Positions 7,296-15,209 of a stretch of 16,834 nt of DNA are shown in pieces (position 1 is the first letter of the stretch; each line of letters opens with the position of its first letter). This stretch comes from PWPR01 sp046542315 (GTDB lineage Bacteria; Bacillota; UBA994; PWPR01). The notes beneath the pieces are model-generated. The model was not told the DNA's origin, ran no database searches, and saw only the letters and a program-made list of their open reading frames with translations. Location of the stretch: positions 1 to 16,834 of the forward strand of contig JBKHBO010000040.1 of the NCBI GenBank assembly GCA_046542315.1, in the 5' to 3' direction. Both the position numbers and the translations under genes were made by a program.

Positions 7296-8543
7296 ATGCA
7301 AGTAAAACCGGTTTTGGGTAATAACCATTTAAAAGAGTATGCAAGAATTTCTGCATTAGCTTATCCAGGATTTGATACAACTCCTGATAAGTTGTTTGAA
7401 AGATTGCAGGAGTTAAATAAAGATGATCCAGATTCAATATTTTATGTTTGTGAAGACCAAGATAAAATATTGGGAGGCATGCGGGTTATTGATTATGTAA
7501 TGAACTATAATAGTCAATTTATAAAAATATCAGGAATTGGTATGGTGGCAGTCGATTTGACTGCAAAAAAACGAGGTGTTGCTAAAACACTTTTATTGGA
7601 TTATTTGAATATTAGCAATAAAAATGGACAATATATAGCTATATTATATCCATTCAGACCTGATTTTTATTATAGAATGGGTTTTGGGTATGGACCAAAA
7701 TACTATAATTATAGTTTTAAGCCAACTTCGTTAAATAAATTGGAAGACTATGATTCTATAACTTATTTAAATGGTGATGATTTAACTTTAATAGCTGATT
7801 GCTATTTGCGATATACAAAGCAACAGCATGGTTTTTGTGAAAGAAGTAGTTTCGAGTTAAAACAATTTAGAAAAAAATTTCTAAAAGAAGGAACAATTAT
7901 TGGATATAAGAAGAATGGATATATTGACGGATATTTATACTTTGTATCAAAGAAGGTAAATGAGGAGAATTTCTTAAGACATAAGCTTATAATTAAAGAA
8001 TGGATTTACAACTCACCAGAAGCATTTAGGGCTTTGTCTGGATTTTTAAACATCCAAAAAGATCAGTATGACTATATTGAATATGAAACGCAAAAAGATA
8101 ATTTTTATTTTGCTTTTAGTGATGTTAGAAGATCAGATCTGGAAATATCACACAATATTGCTCATAGAGTAGCTTACAGCGGAATTGGTTTAATGTATAG
8201 AGTAGTTAATGTTGAAATGTTTATAAAAAAGGTTTTATCTGAAATAGAAATTAATTGTCCTGAATTAGAAATTTTACTAGCATTAGAAGACTCTTTCATG
8301 CCGATGAATCAAAAAGTTTATAAATTATTAATAAGAGATAGAAGGGTCACTTTAGTTGATAACTTAATTAATCCAATTCAGATTAATATGAATATAGCTG
8401 AGTTTTCTAGCTTGATAATTGGAAGCGCTAAACTAAGAAACTTATATCAAATTGGTAAAGTAAAATGTAACAAAAAAGATATAGAGTCACTAGAATGTTT
8501 CTTTGATTTTGCTAGTAGCCCAGAATGTATTACTAAGTTTTAA
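7296..8543 (+). CDS. Eis-like GNAT N-acetyltransferase with C-terminal SCP2-like domain
   Basis: 415-residue acetyltransferase of the Eis/enhanced-intracellular-survival type. Residues about 1-140 form the first GNAT fold with the acetyl-CoA loop KKRGVAKTLL (91-100, the (R/Q)xxGxG/A motif) and the YPFRPDFYYRMGFGYG stretch (118-133), diagnostic of this family. A second, degenerate GNAT-like half follows (about 145-290). The LMYRVVNVEMFIKKV segment leads into the C-terminal sterol-carrier-like domain (about 305-415), the usual three-part layout. Known relatives acetylate aminoglycosides or lysines, but resistance cannot be claimed here. No signal peptide or membrane segment. ATG follows AAAGGA (7283-7288) by 7 nt. 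It is the second gene after the PHP phosphoesterase, and a strong terminator follows its stop. Confidence 0.88.
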   Translation: MQVKPVLGNNHLKEYARISALAYPGFDTTPDKLFERLQELNKDDPDSIFYVCEDQDKILGGMRVIDYVMNYNSQFIKISGIGMVAVDLTAKKRGVAKTLLLDYLNISNKNGQYIAILYPFRPDFYYRMGFGYGPKYYNYSFKPTSLNKLEDYDSITYLNGDDLTLIADCYLRYTKQQHGFCERSSFELKQFRKKFLKEGTIIGYKKNGYIDGYLYFVSKKVNEENFLRHKLIIKEWIYNSPEAFRALSGFLNIQKDQYDYIEYETQKDNFYFAFSDVRRSDLEISHNIAHRVAYSGIGLMYRVVNVEMFIKKVLSEIEINCPELEILLALEDSFMPMNQKVYKLLIRDRRVTLVDNLINPIQINMNIAEFSSLIIGSAKLRNLYQIGKVKCNKKDIESLECFFDFASSPECITKF

Positions 8544-8548
8544 AAGTT

Positions 8549-8579
8549 AAAAAAGCTTGACTTTGGGTCAAGCTTTTTT
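8549..8579. terminator. Bidirectional rho-independent terminator
   Basis: Hairpin GCTTGAC-(TTTGG)-GTCAAGC flanked by six A on the left and six T on the right, giving a 13-bp stem with a T-tract on either strand. It lies between the converging Eis-like gene (stop 8543) and the S9 peptidase gene (stop 8586) and can serve both. Confidence 0.92.
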
Positions 8580-8585
8580 ATGATT

Positions 8586-10535
8586 CTAACAATATTTTTC
8601 AAACCAATCCAATATGGCATCAAGTCTTACTAATCTGTTTGCTGGTTTACCAGATCTTGATAAATTATGGTTTTCACCGTGGAATATTAGCATTTCAGTT
8701 ATATTACCTAGACGTTTGAGTGCAACATACCATTGTTCAGCTTGTTCAAGTGGGCATCTCAAATCATTATCACTATGAATTAAAAGTAGGGGAGTGTTTA
8801 CATTAGGAGCATATCTTATTGGAGATCTCTCTAAAACGAAATCTTCATTATCCCATAAATCTGCTCCACCCATACCATAGCGATCTCCATTCCATCCATT
8901 ATCAGCAATCCCATACTTAGTATATAGATTACTCATAGATCTTTGAGTTACAGCTGCTGAAAAAATATTTGTGTGACTAATTAGCCAATTTGTAAAGTAT
9001 CCACCCTGACTGCCGCCTGTAACCCCTAAGTGATTTTGATCAATCCAATCTAATTTACTAACCTCTTTAGCCATAAATTCTAAATCTCTTGCATCACTTC
9101 CACACCAATCTCCAACAACAGCTCGGGCAAAGTCTTCACCATAACCCATACTACCCCTAGGATTACTATAAAAAACTGCATAGCCTTTACCTGCTAGGAT
9201 TTGAAACTCATGGAAGAATATATTGCCATAAGTTGTATGAGGACCTCCATGAATTTCCATGATTAGTTTGTGTTTTTTTGTATCATCAAAGTCAATTGGC
9301 TTTAGTAGCCATCCTTCTAGTTTTATACCTTCATCATTAATAAAGGAGATATTTTCTGGATAAGAGATAAATTTATCCTCAAATAAGTCTGAGTTGTAAT
9401 CAGTAATCTTCTCTAAACTAAAGTTTTTACCGATCCAAATATCGCCAGGCGATAAAGGATCAGCTATGTCAGCTGCTAAACAACCATTCTTTATATCATA
9501 TGAAGCAACGACAAGTTTACCTGATCCATATACTCTATTAGTTTCTTTAGTTTCTAAGTTGATTCTTTCTAAATAACAATTGCCACCCTTTGTTATAATA
9601 AAGTATGCATATTTTTTATCTTCAGAAATTTTAAGGCCAGTATTGCCATTATCAAAACTAACATCATTCCCAACTCTTCTACCAATAAATTCTTCATAAT
9701 TATCCGTTAAACTAAGTTGATTTTTATTATTTATATCAGTTTTGTATAAATCAGGATAACCTCCTGGATATGGATAAGTTTCAAGTCCTGAGTATATAAG
9801 TTCATTATCATTTATAAATAATGGATTATCATATCTACCTTTACCATTTGTTATTCTTTCCAATTTTTCCTGATTTAAATTATATACATAAATATCTTGA
9901 GTTAAATTCTGTTCATCACTACTTAGATTAGCACTAAATGCTAATTTTTGTCCATCTGGAGATATAATAGGGTTACCTGCATCACTGTCTAAATGTGTAA
10001 TTTGTTTAACCTCTTTGGTATTTAAATTGAGTTGATAAATTTGTTTAGTAATACCATCTAAATATCCGGTTCCATTAAACTTGTATTTTAATTTTGTAAT
10101 ATGTGTTACTTTTGCTTTTTCTGGAAAATTTTTTTCTTTCTCTTTCTCCTTAGCTAGATAATAAATGTATTGAGAATCAGGGGAGAATGTAAAAGATGAT
10201 ATACCTTGAGGTGCTTCTGTAATTTTTACTGCTTCTCCCTTAAATTTATATAGCCACAATTGATCCTTATCAGATCGATTCGAAATAAAAGCTATTTTTG
10301 TTCCATCAGGAGAAAATTGTGGAGACTTATTTTTAACAACTTTTTGACCACAGTTGCTACTAAATTGGATATGCTCTTTACCATCATACAAATAAAGATT
10401 TGTAGAATAATCATTTTCTTCCTCGTTGACTTCTGTTAACTCATATAAAAGTTTTTCTCCATCTGGTGATAGGGTAGGGTTACCAACCCATTTCATTTTC
10501 ATCAAGTCTTTACTACTAAAAGCGTTTTTATTCAT
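8586..10535 (-). CDS. S9 family serine peptidase (acylaminoacyl-peptidase/S9C-like)
   Basis: Cytosolic prolyl-oligopeptidase-family enzyme of 649 residues, the normal S9C length. The N-terminal part (about 15-390) is a beta-propeller with WD40-like PD40 repeats, recognisable as SPDG(x)K(L/I) strands at about 23, 75, 118 and 192. The C-terminal alpha/beta hydrolase (about 400-649) has the oxyanion HGGP (429-432), nucleophile S509 in GGSQGG, D591 in HSDNDLRCP, and H623 in HGENHNLS, a complete catalytic triad. The KAKVTHITKLKYKFNGTGYLD stretch (141-160) is typical of S9C. The family removes N-acylated residues or dipeptides from short peptides. The ATG follows AAGGAGG (10550-10544) by 8 nt; no signal peptide is present. 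It is a single-gene unit, divergent from the HAD gene. Dipeptidyl-peptidase specificity is an alternative. Confidence 0.93.
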   Translation of the reverse strand: MNKNAFSSKDLMKMKWVGNPTLSPDGEKLLYELTEVNEEENDYSTNLYLYDGKEHIQFSSNCGQKVVKNKSPQFSPDGTKIAFISNRSDKDQLWLYKFKGEAVKITEAPQGISSFTFSPDSQYIYYLAKEKEKEKNFPEKAKVTHITKLKYKFNGTGYLDGITKQIYQLNLNTKEVKQITHLDSDAGNPIISPDGQKLAFSANLSSDEQNLTQDIYVYNLNQEKLERITNGKGRYDNPLFINDNELIYSGLETYPYPGGYPDLYKTDINNKNQLSLTDNYEEFIGRRVGNDVSFDNGNTGLKISEDKKYAYFIITKGGNCYLERINLETKETNRVYGSGKLVVASYDIKNGCLAADIADPLSPGDIWIGKNFSLEKITDYNSDLFEDKFISYPENISFINDEGIKLEGWLLKPIDFDDTKKHKLIMEIHGGPHTTYGNIFFHEFQILAGKGYAVFYSNPRGSMGYGEDFARAVVGDWCGSDARDLEFMAKEVSKLDWIDQNHLGVTGGSQGGYFTNWLISHTNIFSAAVTQRSMSNLYTKYGIADNGWNGDRYGMGGADLWDNEDFVLERSPIRYAPNVNTPLLLIHSDNDLRCPLEQAEQWYVALKRLGNITEMLIFHGENHNLSRSGKPANRLVRLDAILDWFEKYC

Positions 10536-10604
10536 ATATAAAACCTCCTTTTTTTATATTAACATATTTCGGGAAAAAAACTGTATTCCCTGCAATGAAT
10601 CATA

Positions 10605-10610
10605 TATAAT
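10605..10610 (+). promoter_or_regulatory. Possible -10 element of the HAD hydrolase gene
   Basis: A perfect TATAAT sits 26 nt before the ATG at 10637. The hexamer 17 nt upstream (TGTATT, 10582-10587) is a poor -35. A small inverted repeat GGGAA-N10-TTCCC (10571-10590) lies just upstream in this divergent S9/HAD intergenic region. Confidence 0.35.
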
Positions 10611-10636
10611 TACATTTATACTCTGGAGGGATGAAC

Positions 10637-11338
10637 ATGAAATATAAAGCAATTCTTTTTGACCTAGATGATACTATCTGGGATTTTAAAAATAACTCTA
10701 TTAATGCTATTGATTCTATTAGAAAACTATACCAGCAAAAATTCAAAGTAAAAGCTACATCAAAGCTATTTAGAAAAATCTATGAACAGAAAAACGAGAT
10801 ACTTTGGAATGAGTATAGAAGGGGAGAGAGAAGTTCTGAATCAATATCATATCAGAGATTTATAGATGTAGGAAATCACTTTAATAAGAACGTTACAATA
10901 GAAGAAGCTAAATATATTGCAAGTAGTTATTTAGAGGAGCTTTACCAAGGAGATGTTTTAATAGAGGGTGCTGTAGAAGTTTTAGATTATTTAAATAAAA
11001 TATATGTTTTAGGGTTAATAACAAATGGTTTCAAACAGGGATTAATTAGATTAAATAGATGTAATTTAGAAGGTTACTTCAGATATTCAGTTTCTTCAGA
11101 AGAGTTTGGATCTCCAAAACCTAATAAAAATATATTCTTGCATGCAGCAGCAAAAATAATGGTAGATCCCAAAGAATGCATTTACATAGGAGATAATTAC
11201 GAAGGAGATGTTATTGGCGCTAAAGAAGCTGGTTTAGGAGCTATATTCTTTAATCCTAAAGAAAAACCCTTTAATCAATATAAAATAAAGCCAGACTACA
11301 ACATTAAAAAACTAGAAGAACTAAAAGAAATTTTTTAA
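10637..11338 (+). CDS. HAD-superfamily subfamily IA hydrolase (YjjG-like phosphatase)
   Basis: Cytosolic Mg2+-dependent phosphatase of 233 residues. All four HAD motifs are present: motif I LFDLDDTIWDF with nucleophile D9 and acid/base D11; motif II LITNGF with T129; motif III K161 in GSPKPNKNIF; motif IV IGDNYEGDVIGA with D186 and D191. A helical cap (about 15-100) between motifs I and II marks subfamily IA. The DLDDTIWDF opening and the TNGF motif resemble YjjG-type nucleotide 5'-phosphatases, so a house-cleaning nucleotidase is a reasonable guess, not proven. I chose ATG 10637 over ATG 10631 because GGAGG (10625-10629) lies 7 nt from the former and almost touches the latter. It is transcribed alone, convergent with the acetyltransferase gene; a hairpin fills the 22-bp gap. 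Confidence 0.9.
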   Translation: MKYKAILFDLDDTIWDFKNNSINAIDSIRKLYQQKFKVKATSKLFRKIYEQKNEILWNEYRRGERSSESISYQRFIDVGNHFNKNVTIEEAKYIASSYLEELYQGDVLIEGAVEVLDYLNKIYVLGLITNGFKQGLIRLNRCNLEGYFRYSVSSEEFGSPKPNKNIFLHAAAKIMVDPKECIYIGDNYEGDVIGAKEAGLGAIFFNPKEKPFNQYKIKPDYNIKKLEELKEIF

Positions 11339-11362
11339 AAAGTCCCCATTAATAGGGGACTT
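11337..11362 (-). terminator. Rho-independent terminator, mainly for the DUF2156-acetyltransferase operon
   Basis: AAGTCCCC-(ATTAATA)-GGGGACTT hairpin. On the minus strand it is followed by a short T-tract; its first bases overlap the TAA of the acetyltransferase gene. On the plus strand the tract after the stem is poor (TTAAATA), so termination of the HAD transcript is likely weaker. Confidence 0.75.
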
Positions 11363-12461
11363 AAATATATTGATTTAGAAAGGGTGTTATTTTTTTATCT
11401 AGTAAGTTAAAGTTCTTGCAATTGATTTGATTATATTTTCTAAAAGTTTCTACATCAATATAGTCAAAAATTAGTTGTGATATATTACTAATATCAAGAT
11501 TAATATTCTCTGAATTAGATTGATTGATTATTACTGAATTACTATTAATTATTTTATCTGTAATATTATAAGATATATTACTACCTTTGAAGATATCAAT
11601 AAACTTATTTATGTTTAATATTCTACCTAGCATAAATGGTTTGATAAATGCATCACAATCTATATCCCAATTTAATAGTTCTTCAAACATCTCATCCTTT
11701 GGAGCAGTAATAGAAGCTTTATAAACTTGCCCTTGATGATAATATAGGTAAGAGAATAGAGCTTTTATGGCAAATCTATCTTTATATACAAACTCTCTTA
11801 TAATTATCTGGCTTTTTGATAAAATTGAGAAGAAATATCCTATAGCCTCATTATTCTTATATATTAGATATATGTTACCATTTTCAACAACGAGTTCTTC
11901 ATATAGCTGTTTAAAAATGGATGCATCTCTTTCAAAATATATTTTTCTACTTTCTTGAAAATTTTTATATAAGGCAGCTAAAATATTGTAATCTTTTTCA
12001 TCAGCTCTTTTAATATAAATACTCTTTGGTAGTTTAACTTCTGGAATATTTTTTAGAGGAAATTCATAATTTTTATGAGAAGAGATATAGTTAAAGCCAT
12101 ACTTTTTATAAATAATTGGGTATCTAGCTGTCAATAATACCATTGAATAATCTTCTTTATATAAATATTTCATCGTGTGCATTATAATACTATGCATTAT
12201 ATTTTGTCCTCGATACTCGGGTAAGGTAGATATTCCTACTATCAGAGCTACCTTTCTTTTAAAACTAAAGAAATTCATATTATAAGTTCTAAGTTGCAAA
12301 CTACCTATTATTTTTCCTTTATTTTTAGCAACTATAGTATTTTCAGGACTAAATATATTTTCAAAATAGTAATCATTGTATTCTTTAGGATCTTCAAAAC
12401 AATATTCCCAAAGCTTCCTTATAGAATCTTTATCTTCACTTTTTGCAATACTAATGTTCAT
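11361..12461 (-). CDS. Eis-like GNAT N-acetyltransferase (second, shorter copy)
   Basis: 366-residue acetyltransferase. The GNAT core is in the first about 130 residues: acetyl-CoA loop PEYRGQNIM (81-89) and the YKKYGFNY motif (118-125). A second half follows, and the PFMLGRILNINKFI stretch resembles the hinge before the SCP2-like domain of Eis proteins. The C-terminal domain (about 285-366) is shortened and rich in Asn, Ile and Ser, consistent with an eroded SCP2-like domain. Compared with the 415-residue Eis-like protein at 7296 it is about 50 residues shorter. The ATG is 2 nt after the stop of the DUF2156 gene, with GAAGGAAG as SD inside that gene's end, so the two are coupled. Substrate unknown; acyl transfer to a small molecule, peptide or protein amine is the family expectation. 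Confidence 0.82.
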   Translation of the reverse strand: MNISIAKSEDKDSIRKLWEYCFEDPKEYNDYYFENIFSPENTIVAKNKGKIIGSLQLRTYNMNFFSFKRKVALIVGISTLPEYRGQNIMHSIIMHTMKYLYKEDYSMVLLTARYPIIYKKYGFNYISSHKNYEFPLKNIPEVKLPKSIYIKRADEKDYNILAALYKNFQESRKIYFERDASIFKQLYEELVVENGNIYLIYKNNEAIGYFFSILSKSQIIIREFVYKDRFAIKALFSYLYYHQGQVYKASITAPKDEMFEELLNWDIDCDAFIKPFMLGRILNINKFIDIFKGSNISYNITDKIINSNSVIINQSNSENINLDISNISQLIFDYIDVETFRKYNQINCKNFNLLDKKITPFLNQYI

Positions 12462-12463
12462 AA

Positions 12464-13372
12464 TTAATCTTCCTTCAAGTAAATGTCATACTTTTTAATT
12501 AATTTTAGTGGATTATATGATTTTTTTGCAATTCTTAAACCCTTTACACCAGCATCGTCTTCACGGTTGACAAATTTGGTAAATTTAAATTCTTTTTCTA
12601 AAAACATTTTGTTTATGATTTGATATATGCCTCTTATATCTGGATTAGCATTTTCTATATGAATTTGAGCTATATCGCTTTGTAAAAGACTACCTATAGT
12701 AAATCCTTCTAGTACATTATCAATAAATAATCCACTAATTTTGTAATCTAAGAACTCAAAATTTGTTAATAGGTTATTTATACCAGTGGCTATATAGTTT
12801 TTTCTTAAGTATTTATGAGTGTTTTTAGCCTTATCAACTTTTTCTAAACGCCACTCTTTAATCATATTTCTACATTGTTTAAAATCTTCTTTCGCAAGTG
12901 GTCTAAATTCATATCTATTTTTGTAAGATTTAAGAAATTTATTAATGTGGTTTCGCTTGTTTGCATATTCTTTGCCACGAAGTTCTATTAAATCTTTTGT
13001 TTTATATAAGTAATCATAAAAATCCCTATTAGTTTTGCTATCGTATTTATCTTCATAATTTTCTTTAACATATGCATTAAATTCTTCTGATGCATATGAA
13101 ATTTTACATTGATCTTTCTTTTCACAATATAAATTCTCCAAAAAAACAATGCCTTTGTTCCAATTTTCTTTTTCGGTTAACGGCATTAAAGCGTGTGGAT
13201 TGTCACCTTTACTTATTATATAGGCAATATTGTTTTCAATTATATAATGATATTGTTCAAAAGGACTCCATAAAAGTAATGTATTAAAATTATATTCACA
13301 TAAGTTATAATTTGATCTTTTCAAATAGGGCAGAAGATCACCCTTTGCATTTATATCTAACTTCTTAAAAAT
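12464..13372 (-). CDS. DUF2156 / phosphatidylglycerol-lysyltransferase C-terminal-like protein, probable ATT start
   Basis: GNAT-related fold of the DUF2156 family, 302 residues if started at ATT 13372-13370. Conserved blocks: LRGKEYANKRNHINKF (131-146), the HIENANPDIRGIYQIINKMF region (238-257) and FVNREDDAGVKGLRIAKKSY (267-286). In MprF this domain moves lysine from lysyl-tRNA to lipid, but here there is no membrane part, so the acceptor is unknown. Start choice: the only ordinary start codon in the frame is TTG 13324, with no SD and cutting off the family-like N-terminus. Between the in-frame TAA upstream and that TTG there is no ATG or GTG. A perfect AGGAGGG (13385-13379) lies 6 nt before ATT, giving MFKKLDINAKGDLLPYLKRS. 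The acetyltransferase follows after 2 nt, a pairing that suggests joint function. Confidence 0.8.
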   Translation of the reverse strand: MFKKLDINAKGDLLPYLKRSNYNLCEYNFNTLLLWSPFEQYHYIIENNIAYIISKGDNPHALMPLTEKENWNKGIVFLENLYCEKKDQCKISYASEEFNAYVKENYEDKYDSKTNRDFYDYLYKTKDLIELRGKEYANKRNHINKFLKSYKNRYEFRPLAKEDFKQCRNMIKEWRLEKVDKAKNTHKYLRKNYIATGINNLLTNFEFLDYKISGLFIDNVLEGFTIGSLLQSDIAQIHIENANPDIRGIYQIINKMFLEKEFKFTKFVNREDDAGVKGLRIAKKSYNPLKLIKKYDIYLKED

Positions 13373-13378
13373 AGTAAA

Positions 13379-13385
13379 CCCTCCT
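13379..13385 (-). promoter_or_regulatory. Strong Shine-Dalgarno placed before an ATT codon
   Basis: AGGAGGG on the minus strand, 6 nt upstream of ATT (13372-13370) and 54 nt upstream of the only in-frame TTG. No ATG, GTG or TTG occurs at usable distance in the gene's frame, so this site points to the ATT as start. Confidence 0.7.
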
Positions 13386-13409
13386 AGTAATCTTTATCTC
13401 TAGCAATAT

Positions 13410-13438
13410 ATTATATACTAAAAGAGAGAGTTAAAAAA
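13410..13438 (-). promoter_or_regulatory. Possible promoter of the DUF2156-acetyltransferase operon
   Basis: TATAAT on the minus strand (13415-13410) with a weak TTTTTT (13438-13433) 17 nt upstream; the latter is also the T-tract of the preceding terminator. It would give a leader of roughly 30 nt before the ATT start. Confidence 0.35.
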
Positions 13439-13460
13439 GCTGTGGTATATACCACAGCTT
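13433..13460 (-). terminator. Rho-independent terminator of the dehydrogenase-carboxypeptidase unit
   Basis: A perfect 24-bp palindrome (13437-13460, AAGCTGTGGTAT and its complement) followed on the minus strand by TTTT, six T in all. It begins 3 nt after the TAA of the M14 gene. Confidence 0.88.
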
Positions 13461-13463
13461 AAT

Positions 13464-15155
13464 TTAGCTAAGATGAATTTCTTGACTTTTGTGTCCGCCT
13501 CGTTCAGAAATTAGTTCAATGCTGATTTTTTTGTTAGAATCTTTCATTACCTGTACAGTCCATGATATTCGTTTAGCGCACTCAGCTGGATCGCCAAATC
13601 TATACCATCTGGAATTTTGTCCTTTGTTATATCCATCTAAAAAGTCAAACTCTTCTTGATAATTGCCACTTTTTAATAAAATATTGTCTGGCAAATTAAT
13701 TTTAACTCTATCTTTTCTAGCTGCATTTTGTTTTTTTGCTTGTTTACTTATATTTGTAGATAAATATCCATGATTTGAAACCAAAACTTCTATCTTGTAC
13801 ACATCTTCAGATAGTTTTTCAACATTAGTTTCATCTATTTCTACTTGAGGTAGGCTTAAAGCGTAATTTAGAGCAAATTGAGTCATATTGTAGCATTCTT
13901 GCTCAAGAAATTTTACAGGTGGATTTTGTCTGCACTCTTTAGTATCCCAGCCACCAATCTCAACTTTACCAATTTGAGGATGGGTAAATTCAGTCCAGTT
14001 AATAAATCCCTTACCAGCTAACTCTCTATCATTCCACTCTAATAGTTTAAGCTCTATTTCAGTTTTTTCTTTTTGTGTTAATTCATCGCGAGATTTCTTT
14101 TTTAGCTCTGGTGCTGCTCGCCCAATAGCATCCCAAAGTTCTGGTGTAAATGCAAATAGTCCTTTTTTCTCAAAACACCAGTCATCTAAAACTCCAGACC
14201 AAATATCACCATAACAGCACTCTACTTTATATCCTGTAGCTTCTGTTCCAATTCCGCCAATCAAATTGTAAAGTTCTACATCTTCTTTAGCAAAATCTTT
14301 ATCAGGAATGGTAGAGTGAGGGCGGAACAAAATTCCACCGGTTGTGTGATAAAGCAAGACTCCTCCAATGTTTCTTTTACTATTAATAAATTCTACTTGA
14401 TTTCTCGTCTCAGGTTCAGATAGTGGGAAGGGACCAGAGCCTGGAGTATGTAAGTCATGTCCAGCTGGGAAATTTCTATTAAGGTCTAACCCATATTTAG
14501 TCTTTACAGGATTGTATGGATAAGAAACCTCTTCTTTAATGTTCCCATCCTCGTCTTTGATAACTCCTTCAGTGTAAATATGATAGAAAGGGCCATTAAA
14601 TTCATAAGGCTTTCTTTTAATCATCAATCTACTATCATCTGGACTAATCTTCCAAGCACCATGTTGATCATCTCTAACTCTCATTAATAAAATCTTTCCG
14701 TCATTATTAACATCTTCTGCATGTAAACCAGCAGGATCCTCATCTTTTCGATAGTTAGGGAATGGCCTGACGCTACTTCTTAAAGTATAAGGTGTAGTTA
14801 AATACAATTCTGCGCCATCAGGATTTATTCTAGGTAAAATATAAAAGGTTCTTGTTTGCAAAAGCCTTTTTACTTTTTCATCTTTTGATGTTAAAAGAGT
14901 ATCAATTAAGTGTAAAGCTGCCATTGATCCTGTGACCTCACCAGCGTGAATATTTGCATCAACATACATAGCAGGTTTCTTTTCTGCTTCTGAAACATTT
15001 AAGTCAGTAATTGTCATTGCATATACATCTCTACCTTCATGACTTTGTCCTATAACCTCAAGAATAGCTTTATCTGGGTATTGCTCATCCCAAAATTCAA
15101 GAAGATTTTTAATCTCGTCATACTTAAGGTATTTGTTAAATTCTAATTTTTTCAT
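13464..15155 (-). CDS. M14 family zinc carboxypeptidase
   Basis: Zinc carboxypeptidase of 563 residues. Zinc ligands are H70 and E73 in NIHAGEV and H270 in LLYHTTGG; R227 in LDLNRNFP and catalytic E339 in FAFTPELWD complete the active site. Between strands, residues 148-156 read DVNNDGKIL, a DxNxDG loop resembling an EF-hand, followed by MRVRDD. The catalytic domain fills about 10-430; the last about 120 residues (from VYKIEVLVSNHG) look like a beta-sandwich. No signal peptide is visible, so it may act inside the cell on imported peptides, or leave by another route. I chose ATG 15155, 10 nt after GGGAGG, over GTG 15173, which overlaps that SD. It lies 54 nt after the dehydrogenase gene with no terminator between, so probably co-transcribed. 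Substrate preference is not evident. Confidence 0.9.
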   Translation of the reverse strand: MKKLEFNKYLKYDEIKNLLEFWDEQYPDKAILEVIGQSHEGRDVYAMTITDLNVSEAEKKPAMYVDANIHAGEVTGSMAALHLIDTLLTSKDEKVKRLLQTRTFYILPRINPDGAELYLTTPYTLRSSVRPFPNYRKDEDPAGLHAEDVNNDGKILLMRVRDDQHGAWKISPDDSRLMIKRKPYEFNGPFYHIYTEGVIKDEDGNIKEEVSYPYNPVKTKYGLDLNRNFPAGHDLHTPGSGPFPLSEPETRNQVEFINSKRNIGGVLLYHTTGGILFRPHSTIPDKDFAKEDVELYNLIGGIGTEATGYKVECCYGDIWSGVLDDWCFEKKGLFAFTPELWDAIGRAAPELKKKSRDELTQKEKTEIELKLLEWNDRELAGKGFINWTEFTHPQIGKVEIGGWDTKECRQNPPVKFLEQECYNMTQFALNYALSLPQVEIDETNVEKLSEDVYKIEVLVSNHGYLSTNISKQAKKQNAARKDRVKINLPDNILLKSGNYQEEFDFLDGYNKGQNSRWYRFGDPAECAKRISWTVQVMKDSNKKISIELISERGGHKSQEIHLS

Positions 15156-15209
15156 ATTTTCTATTCCTCCCACTAGTAATATTCTACAGGCAAATCCTAA
15201 GTCCTGCTA

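Noticed and set aside
10571..10590. GGGAA-N10-TTCCC inverted repeat as an operator
   Set aside because: Arms of only 5 bp with a 10-nt spacer are too weak to call; noted only as context for the S9/HAD divergent region.
12464..13324. TTG at 13324 as start of the DUF2156 gene
   Set aside because: No SD lies in front of it, and it removes 16 codons that look like the family's normal N-terminus; the AGGAGGG upstream points to ATT 13372.
15156..15173. GTG at 15173 as start of the M14 gene
   Set aside because: It overlaps the GGGAGG that is well placed for ATG 15155.
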